Of a DNA stretch of 64,000 bases, positions 19,573 through 28,436 are shown one piece after another; within the stretch, counting starts at the first letter, position 1; every line of letters starts with the position of its first letter. Under the pieces are notes generated by a model. The model did no database searches. It saw only the letters and a list, made by a program, of their open reading frames with translations, and had not been told where the DNA came from. Where the stretch lies: positions 7,566,001 through 7,630,000 of the forward strand of contig NZ_CP109137.1 of the NCBI RefSeq assembly GCF_035918095.1, in the 5' to 3' direction. Position numbers and translations under genes: made by a program. This stretch comes from Streptomyces sp. NBC_01750. Its GTDB lineage: Bacteria; Actinomycetota; Actinomycetes; Streptomycetales; Streptomycetaceae.

Positions 19573-20756
19573 CTGTACCAGCCGAAGCGCTCGGCGATGA
19601 CCGGCAGCCGCTCGGCGACGATCGCGTGCGCGGCGGCCCGCGCCGTGGTCCCGTCAGCCTCCGCGCGCGCCAGCATCTGGCCGATCAGCGCGCGCATCGA
19701 CTGACGGGTGTACGCGAAGGCCTCGTCCGCGTCGGCCCCGATGTCCCCGAACAGGGTCCACCACCACCAGGCGTTCGTACCGGAGTTGACGACGACGTCG
19801 GGCAGTACGGTGATGCCGCGCCGCGTGAGCAGCTCCTCCGCGTCCGGCAGCACCGGCATGTTCGCCGCCTCGACGATCCAACGCGCGGTGATCTGCGCCT
19901 GATTGGTGGTGTCCACGGCGTACGAGACCGCGGCCGGCACCAGCACCTCCGCGTCGACCGACAGCCACGCGTCGCCCGGCAGCTCGAGATCGTCCGGGCG
20001 CAGCGCCGTACGGTCGACCGTCCCGTACGAGTCACGGGCCGCGAGCAGCGCATCGACATCCAGCCCGGCCGGATTGGCGACGGTACCCTTGATGTCGGCG
20101 ACGGCCACGATCTTCAGCCCGGCGCGGGCGAGGAACCGTGCTGTCGCCCCGCCCATCGTGCCGAGGCCCTGGACACAGACGCGGGTCCCTTCGTACGCCA
20201 CGCCCGCCCGGTCCAGTGCGACCAGTACCGACTCGGCGACACCGCAGCCGCCGACGAGTTCGTCGAGACCGATGCCGTCCACCTCGACGGCGAACGCGTC
20301 CGCGAGGCGACGGCGGGCCGTCGCCTCGTCGTCCAGCAGCGGATAGACCGCCTGGATGGAGGAGACCAGACCGGCTTCGGCCGCGGCCCTGTCGACGATG
20401 TCCTGAGTCAGCCCGAGGTCCTCGCCGGTGGTCCACATGGTCTCGATGTACGGGCGCACGGCGCGCAGATAGCGGACCAGGATTCCGTACGCCTGCGGAT
20501 CCTGCGGGTCGCAGTCGATGCCGCCCTTGGCGCCGCCGAGCGGGATGTATCTGACCGTTGGGTCGTCAGCGTTGTAGTGGAGGGCCTCCTTCATCGTCAT
20601 CCCGCGGGCCAGCCCGGCCACCTCGTCCAGCGTGCAGCCCTCGCGCATCCGCAGGCCGCCGCTGGAGACCCCGCGCACCAGCCGGTCGATCACCAGGTGG
20701 CCCCGGCGGCCGGTGACATGGTCTGTCCAGGTGAGCGACAGCAGGGGAGTGGTCAT
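19569..20756 (-). CDS. Glu/Leu/Phe/Val dehydrogenase family protein
   Basis: This 395-aa NAD-dependent amino-acid dehydrogenase oxidatively deaminates an amino acid to a 2-oxo acid. The substrate-binding lysine is K56 in ARGMTMKEALHYN and the catalytic lysine is K77 in PLGGAKGGID. The Rossmann motif is VQGLGTMGGATARFLARAGLKIVAVAD, and VVNSGTNAWWWW lies near the end. The start at 20756 is an ATG that overlaps the stop of the ThDP enzyme gene, so the two are translationally coupled. Pairing with a ThDP decarboxylase suggests sequential conversion of an amino acid to a keto acid and on. Substrate specificity cannot be read. Confidence 0.9.
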   Translation of the reverse strand: MTTPLLSLTWTDHVTGRRGHLVIDRLVRGVSSGGLRMREGCTLDEVAGLARGMTMKEALHYNADDPTVRYIPLGGAKGGIDCDPQDPQAYGILVRYLRAVRPYIETMWTTGEDLGLTQDIVDRAAAEAGLVSSIQAVYPLLDDEATARRRLADAFAVEVDGIGLDELVGGCGVAESVLVALDRAGVAYEGTRVCVQGLGTMGGATARFLARAGLKIVAVADIKGTVANPAGLDVDALLAARDSYGTVDRTALRPDDLELPGDAWLSVDAEVLVPAAVSYAVDTTNQAQITARWIVEAANMPVLPDAEELLTRRGITVLPDVVVNSGTNAWWWWTLFGDIGADADEAFAYTRQSMRALIGQMLARAEADGTTARAAAHAIVAERLPVIAERFGWYR

Positions 20757-22570
20757 CTGGTGGTCTCCTCGGGAACGGTGATCACGGTGGGGCCGGGTGC
20801 GGCGAGGGCCCGGGTGAGGGCGGCTGCGAGCGCTTCGGGGGTTCCGGCGTGCTCGCCGTGCCCGCCGTACGCGCGGGCCAGGGCGGGCAGGTCGACGGGC
20901 GCCGGATCGACGGCGGCGGGAGTGTCGCCGCGTGCGGCCATCTCGTCGCGGATCTCGCCGTAGCCGCCGTTGTCGAACACCACGACGGGCAGCGGAAGCC
21001 GGAGCTGGGCGGCGGTGCCGAGCTCCTGTATGGAGAACTGCAGCCCGCCGTCGCCGCTGAGCGCGATCACCTGCCGGTCCGGGTGCGCGGTCTTGGCGCC
21101 GATCGCCGCGGGCAGCGCATAGCCGAGCGTGCCGAACCCGGTCGGATGCAGATAGCGGGCGTCCGGGCCGACGGTAAGGTGCGGGAGCGCGCCGTAGTAG
21201 CAGCACTGGGCGCTGTCGGAGGTGATGACGGCGTTGCTGTCGAGGACGGTACGTATGGCCCGGAGGTACGGCAGCCAGCGGGCGTCCCTGTCACTGGTCT
21301 CGGCGTCGCGGGCGCGCCGCAGTTCGGCGACGGTCCGGTGGGCGGAACCCAGGGCTTCCGCGCGGACGTCGCGGGCCAAGTGCAGCTCGTTGACGGCGTG
21401 GTCCGCGGAGCCCGTGGCCCGGATGCGGAGGTCCCGGTCGTCGGCCTCGACGTTTCGTACGAGCCGCAGACCCGCGGCACGCGGTAGGACAGCTGCGGCG
21501 TGGGTGTCCCCGGCTGGGTGCGGTTCGGCCCTGCCACGGCCGGCGGCGGCCGAGCCCGGGTCCGGAACCGGTCCGACGTTCCGATACGCGGCCAGCAGCT
21601 CGCGCACCGAGTGCCGTGCGTCGCCGACCAGCGACACATCCGCCGGCACCGCCGCGTACATCTGCGCCGGATCCACATCGATGCGCACCAGTGTGCCGCT
21701 CAACTCCGGCGGTGCGGACCACAGATCGGACTCGGCCAGCTCGGTGCCGACGGCCAGCACCAGATCGCTGTCCGCCAGCCATGTCTGTACGGCCGGGCTG
21801 TGCAGCGAGACGCCCAGCGACAGCGGATGGGATTCGTCCACGATGCCCTTGCCATTGGCGGTGGTGACCACCGGTGCGGCCAACTCCTCGGCCAGAGCGA
21901 GCAGTTCGGTGGCGGCGGTGCGCGCGCCGCCGCCCAGTACGAGCGCGGGCCGGCTCGCCGTACGCAGAGCGTCGACGGCCCGCCCGAGCTCGCCGGGCGC
22001 GGGCCCGGCCGGCCCGGTCGGTGCGGCGATCCGTACGTCTCCCACCGGCTCCGCCGTCTCCAGCAGATCGAGCGGGATCTCGATGTGCACGGGCCGCGGC
22101 CGCTCGGAGCCGAAGAGTGTGAAGGCGCGGGCGACCGCCGCACCTATCTCCTCGACCGTCGACACCCGGTGGCTGAACGCCGCGACACCGCGCAGCGCCT
22201 CGGTCTGGCTGCGCATCTCGTGCAGCAGCCCGGTCGACTGGCGGGGGTGGCGCAGCGGCATCCCGGGAGAGACGACGAGCAGTGGCACGCTGTCCGAGTA
22301 CGCCTGGCCGACGGCGGCGGCGATGTTCAGCAGCGCGGGCCCGGTAGTAGTGATCGCGACGCCGGGCCGGCCGGTCACCCGGGCGTACCCGTCCGCCGCG
22401 TATCCCGCGCCCTGCTCATGGCGCGGCGTCACATGCGCGACGCCGTAGACCGCGAGATGCCGGTAGATCTCCAGGTTGTGTGTGCCAGGAATCCCGAAGG
22501 CCTGCGTGACGCCGTGCGCGGCCAGCGCCCCTACGACGGCTTCGCCGCCCGTCAGAACCGTCGACGCCAT
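20753..22570 (-). CDS. Acetolactate synthase-like ThDP-dependent enzyme
   Basis: This 605-aa protein has the three-domain POX/ALS fold. The N-terminal Pyr domain has HGVTQAFGIPGTHNLEIYRHL and the activating Glu in TPRHEQGAGYAADGYARVTG. A central nucleotide-like domain follows. The C-terminal PP domain has ALSGDGGLQFSIQELGTAAQ and VVFDNGGYGEI. Actinobacterial members of this type are annotated as 5-guanidino-2-oxopentanoate decarboxylase or as ALS large-subunit-like; the dehydrogenase partner fits a 2-oxo acid decarboxylase. An odd charged insert at about residues 365-425, between domains 2 and 3, contains an imperfect 21-residue tandem duplication (reported separately). It is not certain that the insert is tolerated. 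Confidence 0.87.
   Translation of the reverse strand: MASTVLTGGEAVVGALAAHGVTQAFGIPGTHNLEIYRHLAVYGVAHVTPRHEQGAGYAADGYARVTGRPGVAITTTGPALLNIAAAVGQAYSDSVPLLVVSPGMPLRHPRQSTGLLHEMRSQTEALRGVAAFSHRVSTVEEIGAAVARAFTLFGSERPRPVHIEIPLDLLETAEPVGDVRIAAPTGPAGPAPGELGRAVDALRTASRPALVLGGGARTAATELLALAEELAAPVVTTANGKGIVDESHPLSLGVSLHSPAVQTWLADSDLVLAVGTELAESDLWSAPPELSGTLVRIDVDPAQMYAAVPADVSLVGDARHSVRELLAAYRNVGPVPDPGSAAAGRGRAEPHPAGDTHAAAVLPRAAGLRLVRNVEADDRDLRIRATGSADHAVNELHLARDVRAEALGSAHRTVAELRRARDAETSDRDARWLPYLRAIRTVLDSNAVITSDSAQCCYYGALPHLTVGPDARYLHPTGFGTLGYALPAAIGAKTAHPDRQVIALSGDGGLQFSIQELGTAAQLRLPLPVVVFDNGGYGEIRDEMAARGDTPAAVDPAPVDLPALARAYGGHGEHAGTPEALAAALTRALAAPGPTVITVPEETTR
21305..21430. repeat. Imperfect 63-base tandem duplication inside the ThDP enzyme gene
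   Basis: GTCGCGGGC recurs at 21305 and 21368, 63 bases (21 codons) apart, and the following bases stay similar. In protein the two copies read ATGSADHAVNELHLARDVRA and ALGSAHRTVAELRRARDAET. The phase is kept, so the frame survives. It lies in the linker between the central and PP domains. Confidence 0.6.
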
Positions 22571-22571
22571 C

Positions 22572-22726
22572 TCACATGCTCCTCGAGAGGACCAGCCGCA
22601 CGATGTCCGAGGCCGTCGTCTCCGAGGTCATCGGCCGCGCCTGCTCGATGCGAAGGTGCGGCCGGCTTCGGCGATGTCGCGCTGTTCTGCGATGGGCGGG
22701 ACCAGCTCGGTGGGGAGCTCGGACAT
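22572..22726 (-). pseudogene. Short remnant at the head of the ThDP/dehydrogenase operon
   Basis: An ATG at 22726 has an ideal GGAGG site four bases upstream and reads MSELPTELVPPIAEQRDIAE. That frame soon ends. The other frame continues as IEQARPMTSETTASDIVRLV and stops at 22572, one base before the ThDP gene ATG. This looks like the N- and C-termini of a once larger first operon gene fused by an internal deletion with a frameshift. I do not recognise the family. Confidence 0.5.
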
Positions 22727-22752
22727 GCTGCCTCCGGACGCGACGACGATTA

Positions 22753-22766
22753 ACTGAATCGTCAGT
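22753..22766. promoter_or_regulatory. Inverted repeat in the promoter of the ThDP/dehydrogenase operon
   Basis: ACTGA-ATCG-TCAGT is a perfect 5-base inverted repeat, with an additional CAGT just after it, in an AT-richer patch 27 bases before the remnant's ATG. Form and spacing match TetR-family operators. A tetR gene lies about 3.4 kb away (18762-19382), but no direct link is shown. Confidence 0.5.
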
Positions 22767-22843
22767 CAGTATCCGGAGCTGGGAGCTCCCCTGTCAACAT
22801 GATCGTCAACAGATTGCCGAGCGGGGGTCCCGCGGCACGCGGC

Positions 22844-23413
22844 TCAGCGGGCGGGGGTTCCCTCACCGGCCGGAATGTCGCAGTGATCCTTGAAGCCCTG
22901 GCTGGTCAGACCCAGTGCGGCGTTCATCCGCGAGCGCAGGTTCTCCACCGCCACCATCGCGGTCAGCTCGACGAACGCGGCCTCGCCGAGGGCGCTGAGC
23001 AGCCTGGCCGCCGACTCGTCCCCGACCTCCGGCGGATTGGCGGTCATCGCCTCCGCGTACTCCATGACATCGCGCTCCAGCGGGGTGTAGACGTCGCTGT
23101 CGCGCCACACCGGCACATCGCGGAGCTTGCGCACGTCCATGCCGCGCTCCTGGCTCTCCCAGTGCCCGAAGTCCATGCACCAGCTGCACCCGATCGACGC
23201 CGCCGAGGCCATCACGGCCAGTGCCTTCAGACCGGAGTCGAGCTCCTTCCACTTGGCGAGCGACTGCTCGAAACGCAGATCGCTCCACAGCACCCGTGGG
23301 TTGTGAGCCAGCGCCCTCGCGGGGTCGATGACTTTTCCGTACGCGCGCCTGGAGTACCACTCCACTGCGCGGAACAGGAGCGAACGGCGCGGGGTGAGTG
23401 AGATACGGGCCAT
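22844..23413 (-). CDS. Carboxymuconolactone decarboxylase/AhpD-like protein
   Basis: This 189-aa all-alpha protein has the AhpD-type redox motif C76-S-W-C79 followed by H84 (GCSWCMDFGHW). It is probably a peroxidase-like or lactone-processing enzyme of the CMD superfamily. The ATG at 23413 is chosen because GGAGG lies six bases upstream; an upstream in-frame ATG at 23449 lacks such a site. It is divergent from the F420/FMN protein at 23539, so both share the 23414-23538 promoter region. Confidence 0.87.
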   Translation of the reverse strand: MARISLTPRRSLLFRAVEWYSRRAYGKVIDPARALAHNPRVLWSDLRFEQSLAKWKELDSGLKALAVMASAASIGCSWCMDFGHWESQERGMDVRKLRDVPVWRDSDVYTPLERDVMEYAEAMTANPPEVGDESAARLLSALGEAAFVELTAMVAVENLRSRMNAALGLTSQGFKDHCDIPAGEGTPAR

Positions 23414-23538
23414 GACGGGCCTCCAGAAGTTTGGACAATGTCCTTGCACGCGTACGACGGTCCGGGTGCACCCGGATGTGACATCGGAGAGGAAAGATCT
23501 TCAGGAACACCCGTGCCGGGTGAGACGTTGCTGTGGTC

Positions 23539-24003
23539 ATGACGGACATCGGCGCTCCGCAGGACCCCGAAAGAGACCCGCAGCAGGAAGCCCTGTTGAA
23601 GCTGGTCTCCGAGTGCGACGGAGGGGTACTGGTCACGCTCAAGCGGGACGGCAGGCCCCAGCTCTCCAATGTGAACCACGCGTACTACCCCGACGAGCGG
23701 ACCATCCGGGTGTCCGTCACCGATGACCGGGCCAAGACCAGGAACCTGCGCCGCGACCCGCGCGCCGGGTACCACGTCACCAGCGGCGACCGCTGGGCAT
23801 GGACCGTCGTCGAGGGCGCCGCGGAGCTCTCGCCGGTCGCGGCAGACCCGTACGACGCCACCGTCGAAGAGCTGATCACCCTCTACCGGGACGTCGTGGG
23901 CGAACACCCGGACTGGGACGACTACCGGCGTGCGATGGTCCGCGACAAGCGCCTCGTTCTCCGGCTGCGCGTCGAACGGGCCTATGGCCAGCCCCGCGGC
24001 TGA
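23539..24003 (+). CDS. PPOX-class F420-dependent enzyme (pyridoxamine oxidase-like split barrel)
   Basis: This 154-aa flavin/F420-binding split-barrel protein has VLVTLKRDGRPQLSNVNHAYYPDERTIRVSVTDDRAKTRNLRRDPRA, typical of the TIGR03618-like F420-dependent group in actinobacteria. YRRAMVRDKRLVLRLRVERAYG is the usual C-terminus. The ATG at 23539 has no visible Shine-Dalgarno, so the mRNA may be leaderless; a GTG two codons upstream (23533) is the alternative. Substrate unknown. Confidence 0.85.
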   Translation: MTDIGAPQDPERDPQQEALLKLVSECDGGVLVTLKRDGRPQLSNVNHAYYPDERTIRVSVTDDRAKTRNLRRDPRAGYHVTSGDRWAWTVVEGAAELSPVAADPYDATVEELITLYRDVVGEHPDWDDYRRAMVRDKRLVLRLRVERAYGQPRG

Positions 24004-24148
24004 GCCGGTCATGGCGCCCGCGCTCCGGCCTCGACACTTGCGATGTCCCGTCAGGGAGGCCGATGGCGCCGAGGCCCGTAACGGGCCCGTTCCCGTCCTG
24101 ACGTACCCCCCGCTCATAATGAACAAGACACCGACACCAGGAGGTGCC

Positions 24149-25333
24149 GTGACCGGCACTGGATCCCCCCACCATCCGCTGAGCTCCCGGCTGCGCGCGC
24201 TGCGGCCCGCCGCATTCGGCGCGGACCCGTCCGGAGAGCGGTGGGAGCGGATCCGCCGCTCGCCGAACTTCGTGGACGGCGTCTTCCAGAACCCTGTAGG
24301 GGCCAGGACCAGGCCGTCCGGCGCCTCCATGATCGAATTCGCGAAGATCTACTTCCGGAAGGAAGCGCGGGCGCACCGGTCCCCGATCGGGCTCGTGCCC
24401 ATCCACGCCACCACTCTCGCCGATATCGCGAAGCCTCCGGCCTCGGGGCTGCGGCTCACGTGGATGGGGCATTCGAGCGTTCTCGCCGAGATCGACGGCC
24501 GGCGGGTGCTCTTCGACCCGGTCTGGGGCGAGCGCTGCTCCCCCTTCCCCTTCGCGGGCCCCAAGCGGCTGCACCCCGTGCCCGTACCACTGGCCGCCCT
24601 CGGCCCGGTCGACATCGTCGTGATCTCCCACGACCACTACGACCACCTCGATCTGCCCACCATCCGCGCTCTGGCATCCACGGACACGGTCTTCGCCGTG
24701 CCGCTCGGCGTGGGCGCGCACCTGGAGCGCTGGGGTGTCCCCGCCGACCGGCTGCGCGAGCTGGACTGGAACGAGTCGACCGAGGTGGCCGGTCTCCGGC
24801 TGACCGCCACCCCCGCCCGCCACTTCTGCGGTCGTGGTCTGCGCAATCAGCAGCACACCCTCTGGGCGTCCTGGGCCGTCGCGGGTCCCGAGCACCGGAT
24901 CTACCACAGCGGCGACACCGGGTACTTCCCCGGCTTCAAGGACATCGGCGCCGAGCACGGCCCGTTCGACGCCACCATGATCCAGATCGGTGCGTACAGC
25001 GAGTACTGGCCCGACATCCATATGACACCCGCCGAAGGTATGCGCGCCCATCTCGATCTGCAGGGCGGTAAGGCGTCCGGTGCGATGCTGCCGATCCACT
25101 GGGGGACGTTCAATCTCGCGCCGCACCCGTGGGCAGAGCCCGGCGAGGGCACGGTCGCGGCAGCGGCCGTGGAGGGGGCGCGCATCGCGCTGCCCCGGCC
25201 CGGCGAGCCGTTCGAGCCGACGGTCCAGGGCATTCCGTCCGAGCCGTGGTGGCGCGCGGTGGCGACCGCGCCCGCCACGGGCTGGACCGAGTCGGCCGGT
25301 ACGGGCAGCCACGAGGTGGCACCGAGCGCCTGA
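24149..25333 (+). CDS. MBL-fold metal-dependent hydrolase (NAPE-PLD/UlaG-like)
   Basis: This 394-aa metallo-beta-lactamase-fold protein has zinc ligands in HDHYDH at residues 161-166, preceded by LTWMGHSSVLAEIDGRRVLFDPV, and GDTGYFPGF and MLPIHWGTFNLAPHPWAEP later. Length and motifs fit the N-acyl-phosphatidylethanolamine phospholipase D-like branch. The GTG at 24149 follows CAGGAGGTGCC, an excellent ribosome site, and excludes upstream starts. It lies 145 bases after the F420/FMN gene and may share its transcript. Confidence 0.9.
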   Translation: MTGTGSPHHPLSSRLRALRPAAFGADPSGERWERIRRSPNFVDGVFQNPVGARTRPSGASMIEFAKIYFRKEARAHRSPIGLVPIHATTLADIAKPPASGLRLTWMGHSSVLAEIDGRRVLFDPVWGERCSPFPFAGPKRLHPVPVPLAALGPVDIVVISHDHYDHLDLPTIRALASTDTVFAVPLGVGAHLERWGVPADRLRELDWNESTEVAGLRLTATPARHFCGRGLRNQQHTLWASWAVAGPEHRIYHSGDTGYFPGFKDIGAEHGPFDATMIQIGAYSEYWPDIHMTPAEGMRAHLDLQGGKASGAMLPIHWGTFNLAPHPWAEPGEGTVAAAAVEGARIALPRPGEPFEPTVQGIPSEPWWRAVATAPATGWTESAGTGSHEVAPSA

Positions 25334-25760
25334 CCCGCGACGCCCGGCCCTGCGGACCTCGACCCGCGACGCCTGGCACCGCGGCGTCCGACTCTGCCGC
25401 GGCCTCCGACGCGCGGCGTCCGACCCTGCCGCGGCGGCCGAGCCGTAGCGCCCGATTCTGCGCGTTCGACGCGCGGGACGGACCCCGTGGCGTCCGTCCC
25501 GCGGCATCCGCCCCCTTTGGCCGCCGTAGCGACCAGAGGGGGCACTCCGCATTTTCGGGCTGGCGTACGAGGCCTCATACCAGAGCGGGACGAATGACGG
25601 GCAAGTTTGTCAACTGCCCGTCGCACGTGCGCGCTTGGCGACTACCGTGTGTTGCCGGTGATCAGCGGTGGGCTCATGTTGTGCATGACGAGTCCTCCGG
25701 GAGCCGAAGCTGACCACTTGCAGTACGCCGATTCCTGGGGCCCACGTACCAAGGACGCTG
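25334..25760. other. Intergenic region with direct repeats and a strong hairpin
   Basis: I see no credible gene. The 5' half (25334-25520) is low-complexity: GCGGCGTCCGACTCTGCCGC at 25381 recurs with one change at 25413 (29-base copies, period 32), and ACCCGCGACGCC occurs twice near 25332 and 25362. The 3' half holds the 25596-25622 hairpin and presumably the conservon promoter. Confidence 0.5.
25596..25622. promoter_or_regulatory. Strong hairpin or palindrome upstream of the conservon
   Basis: GACGGGCA (25596-25603) pairs with TGCCCGTC (25615-25622), and GTT pairs with AAC around a TGTC loop with one bulged A. This makes an 11-bp stem. No T-tract follows. It lies 138 bases before cvnA and 262 bases after the MBL gene, so it is either an operator or attenuator for the conservon or a late terminator. 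Confidence 0.5.
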
Positions 25761-27617
25761 ATGTCTCAACTACGCGCACCCGCCGCGCGGCCGGACCGCC
25801 GTGAGGGCGGGCGCCACCGGCCAGGCGCCCGCTCCCTGTCATCGGCGGGGAGGCCGCACTCCGTGCCGTCGTCACCGGAAGCCCGCATACGCCCTCGACT
25901 CCTGCGCACCGCAGTCCTGCCCGCGGTCGTCACCGCGCTCAGCGGCACGATCGCGGTGATCTTCGCGATCCGCTACGACGATTCCCAGCCCTCCACCAAC
26001 CTGTGGGCCGTGCTCACCGGTTCCGCCGTGCTGGCCATCGCTTCCGTGGTGGCGGCGGCGATGGGCGCGGACCGCATGGCCAGATCCGTACACGACCGCT
26101 GCGCCGAGCTGCGCCGGTCCACCGTCCGTGGACAGACCGAGCTGCGCACCGTGGTCGAGCAGCTCAGACGGGGCGAAGGGCCGCCCGCTCGCCGGACACC
26201 ACAGCCCGCAGCGCCGGGCGGGGACGAATTCGATCTGCTGACGGAGGAGTTGAGCCGCTCCCACGAGGCCGCTGTGGCGGCGGTGGTGCAGGCGTCCCGG
26301 CTCTCCAGCAGCGTCGGCAACGAACAGAAGGTCGAAGTCTTCGTCAATCTGGCCCGCCGGCTGCAGTCACTGGTCCACCGCGAGATCCAGCTGCTCGACG
26401 AGCTGGAGAACGAGGTCGAGGATCCCGAGCTGCTCAAGGGCCTCTTCCACGTCGACCACCTGGCCACCCGCATCCGCAGACACGCCGAGAACCTCGCCGT
26501 ACTCGGCGGCGCCATCTCCCGCCGGCAGTGGTCCAACCCGGTCACCATGACCGAGGTGCTCCGATCTGCCATCGCAGAGGTGGAGCAGTACCCGAGAGTC
26601 AAACTGGTACCGCCGATCGACGGCACCCTGCGCGGCCACGCCGTCGCCGACGTGATCCACCTGCTGGCCGAACTGGTCGAGAACGCCACGCTGTTCTCCG
26701 CCCCGCACACCCAGGTGCTGATGCGCGCCCAGCACGTCACGGCCGGGCTCGCCGTCGAGGTCGAGGACCGTGGCCTCGGTATGCCCGCCGCCGAACAGAA
26801 CAAGATGAACGCCCTGCTCGCCGACCCCGACCAGGTGAATGTCGCCCATATGCTGCAGGACGGCCGGATCGGCCTGTTCGTCGTCTCCGCGCTCGCCCGC
26901 AGACACGGCATCGCGGTACGGCTTCAGACCAATATCTACGGCGGTGTGCAGGCCATCCTCGTACTGCCGCAGGGACTTCTCGGTGCCGAGCCCGATGGAC
27001 TCCCGCAGTCCGAGGCCGCCGCGGCGCACGAGAGCGCGAACCACCTCGCGGCCCAGCCCGACGCGGCTCAGGCGGCCGTGGCCCCGCCGCTGATCCCGCA
27101 CCAGCTTCACTCAACGCCTCACCAGCCACCGGCCTTTCAACCACCCGAACATCCACCGCACTCACAACCGCAACCGCACTCACAACCGGAGTCGCAACCG
27201 CAACCGCCACTTCAACAGCCGCAGCGCGCACCGGTGCACGCCGCGCTCGGCGCGGGCCTGCTCAACGTACGCGGAGAACAGAGCGACCGCCCCAACCCTG
27301 CCGCCGCCCGCCCCGGCGTCAACCACACGGCGCCCGCGGAGACCTCGTCCGCCGAGCAGTTTGTCCACACCACCGCAGGACCGCCTTCCGGCGGAACGGT
27401 GCCCGGCCCCATGGGCCGCCCCCAGCTGCCCAGGCGCCGCAGCCAGGAACACCTCGTGCCCCAGCTCAGGGACGCCCCAACGCCCCGCAAGGACGACGAG
27501 AACACCCTCCACGACCCGGGCCTGATGGCGGCTTTCCAGCGCGGCATCGGCCTGGCCGAGTCCCAGTCCGTCGCGGATCCCGCCCCACAGCGCCGCGACA
27601 ACACCCCCAAGGAGTAG
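25761..27617 (+). CDS. cvnA: Conservon sensor protein CvnA (histidine kinase-like ATPase)
   Basis: This 618-aa membrane protein has two hydrophobic segments (about 48-72 and 83-107) with a short extracytoplasmic loop. A coiled region follows, then a dimerisation-like helix (FHVDHLATRIRRHAENLAVLGG) and a HATPase_c domain (LLAELVENATLFSAP, VEVEDRGLGMP, GLFVVSALARRHGI). The C-terminal 200 residues are Pro/Gln-rich with local repeats (PPHSQPQPHSQPESQPQP), encoded by repetitive DNA. Conservons (CvnA-D) behave as membrane-associated heterotrimeric-G-protein-like complexes in Streptomyces development. Seven bases separate it from cvnB. Confidence 0.93.
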   Translation: MSQLRAPAARPDRREGGRHRPGARSLSSAGRPHSVPSSPEARIRPRLLRTAVLPAVVTALSGTIAVIFAIRYDDSQPSTNLWAVLTGSAVLAIASVVAAAMGADRMARSVHDRCAELRRSTVRGQTELRTVVEQLRRGEGPPARRTPQPAAPGGDEFDLLTEELSRSHEAAVAAVVQASRLSSSVGNEQKVEVFVNLARRLQSLVHREIQLLDELENEVEDPELLKGLFHVDHLATRIRRHAENLAVLGGAISRRQWSNPVTMTEVLRSAIAEVEQYPRVKLVPPIDGTLRGHAVADVIHLLAELVENATLFSAPHTQVLMRAQHVTAGLAVEVEDRGLGMPAAEQNKMNALLADPDQVNVAHMLQDGRIGLFVVSALARRHGIAVRLQTNIYGGVQAILVLPQGLLGAEPDGLPQSEAAAAHESANHLAAQPDAAQAAVAPPLIPHQLHSTPHQPPAFQPPEHPPHSQPQPHSQPESQPQPPLQQPQRAPVHAALGAGLLNVRGEQSDRPNPAAARPGVNHTAPAETSSAEQFVHTTAGPPSGGTVPGPMGRPQLPRRRSQEHLVPQLRDAPTPRKDDENTLHDPGLMAAFQRGIGLAESQSVADPAPQRRDNTPKE

Positions 27618-27624
27618 ATGCACC

Positions 27625-28059
27625 ATGGTGAGCGATGCGCCTAACGGCCATGTCTCGGACCTCGACTGGCTGCTCAGCGGCCTGGTCCAGCGTGTGCCGT
27701 ACACACGCAATGCGGTGCTGCTCTCCTCCGACGGGCTGGTGAAATCGGTGCACGGCCTGGATGCCGACAGCGCCGACCATATGGCGGCACTTGCCTCCGG
27801 CCTCTACTCACTGGGCCGCAGCGCCGGAGCGCGTTTCGGCGACGGCGGCGAGGTGCGTCAGGTGGTCGTGGAGCTGGATTCCACGCTGCTGTTCGTCTCC
27901 ACCGCCGGCTCCGGCACCTGTCTCGCCGTGCTCGCCGGGCGCGAGGCGGACGCAGCGGTCCTCGGATACGAGATGGCGATGCTGGTCAAGAGCGTACGGC
28001 CGTACCTGACCACCCCGGCCAGACAATCGGCGGGGGCGCCGAGCGCCGCGGGGCAATGA
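27625..28059 (+). CDS. cvnB: Conservon roadblock/LC7 protein CvnB
   Basis: This 144-aa roadblock/LC7-fold protein (LDWLLSGLVQRVPYTRNAVLLSSDGLVKSVHGLDADSADHMAALASGLYSLG) is presumed to regulate the CvnD GTPase. AAGGAG lies before the cvnA stop, 9-13 bases from the ATG. The stop overlaps the ATG of cvnC (ATGA), indicating coupled translation. Size and order match other Streptomyces conservons. Confidence 0.94.
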   Translation: MVSDAPNGHVSDLDWLLSGLVQRVPYTRNAVLLSSDGLVKSVHGLDADSADHMAALASGLYSLGRSAGARFGDGGEVRQVVVELDSTLLFVSTAGSGTCLAVLAGREADAAVLGYEMAMLVKSVRPYLTTPARQSAGAPSAAGQ

Positions 28060-28436
28060 ACGTGCCGGTCCCCAAGGACGGGCCGTTGCTCGACGACGCG
28101 GCCGGCCGGCTCATCCGCCCCTACACGGTGAGCGGCGGTCGCACCCGCCCCACGGCCACGCTGGATCTGCTCTCCCTGGTGATGGCCACGGGAAGCGTGC
28201 CGCAGACGCATCTCGGCCCCGAGCACGCCTTGGCGCTCGGGCTGTGCGACGGGCCGACCTCGGTCGCCGAGATCTCGGCCCACCTCAGGCTCCCGGCGGT
28301 GGTCACCAAGGTGCTGCTCTCCGATCTCGTGGACTGCGGGGCGGTCACAGCGCGGGCACCCCGCCGCCACCACGACTCACCCACCGACCGATCTTTGCTG
28401 GAGGCGGTGCTGGATGGCCTACGACGACGACTGTGA
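28056..28436 (+). CDS. cvnC: Conservon DUF742 protein CvnC
   Basis: This 126-aa DUF742 protein has a winged-helix look (LALGLCDGPTSVAEISAHLRLPAVVTKVLLSDLVDCGAV), which is the family hallmark, and a variable N-terminus containing LIRPYTVSGGRTRPT. It overlaps cvnB by four bases and runs 23 bases into cvnD. CvnC binds other conservon members in characterised systems; no direct ligand is known from the sequence. Confidence 0.93.
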   Translation: MNVPVPKDGPLLDDAAGRLIRPYTVSGGRTRPTATLDLLSLVMATGSVPQTHLGPEHALALGLCDGPTSVAEISAHLRLPAVVTKVLLSDLVDCGAVTARAPRRHHDSPTDRSLLEAVLDGLRRRL

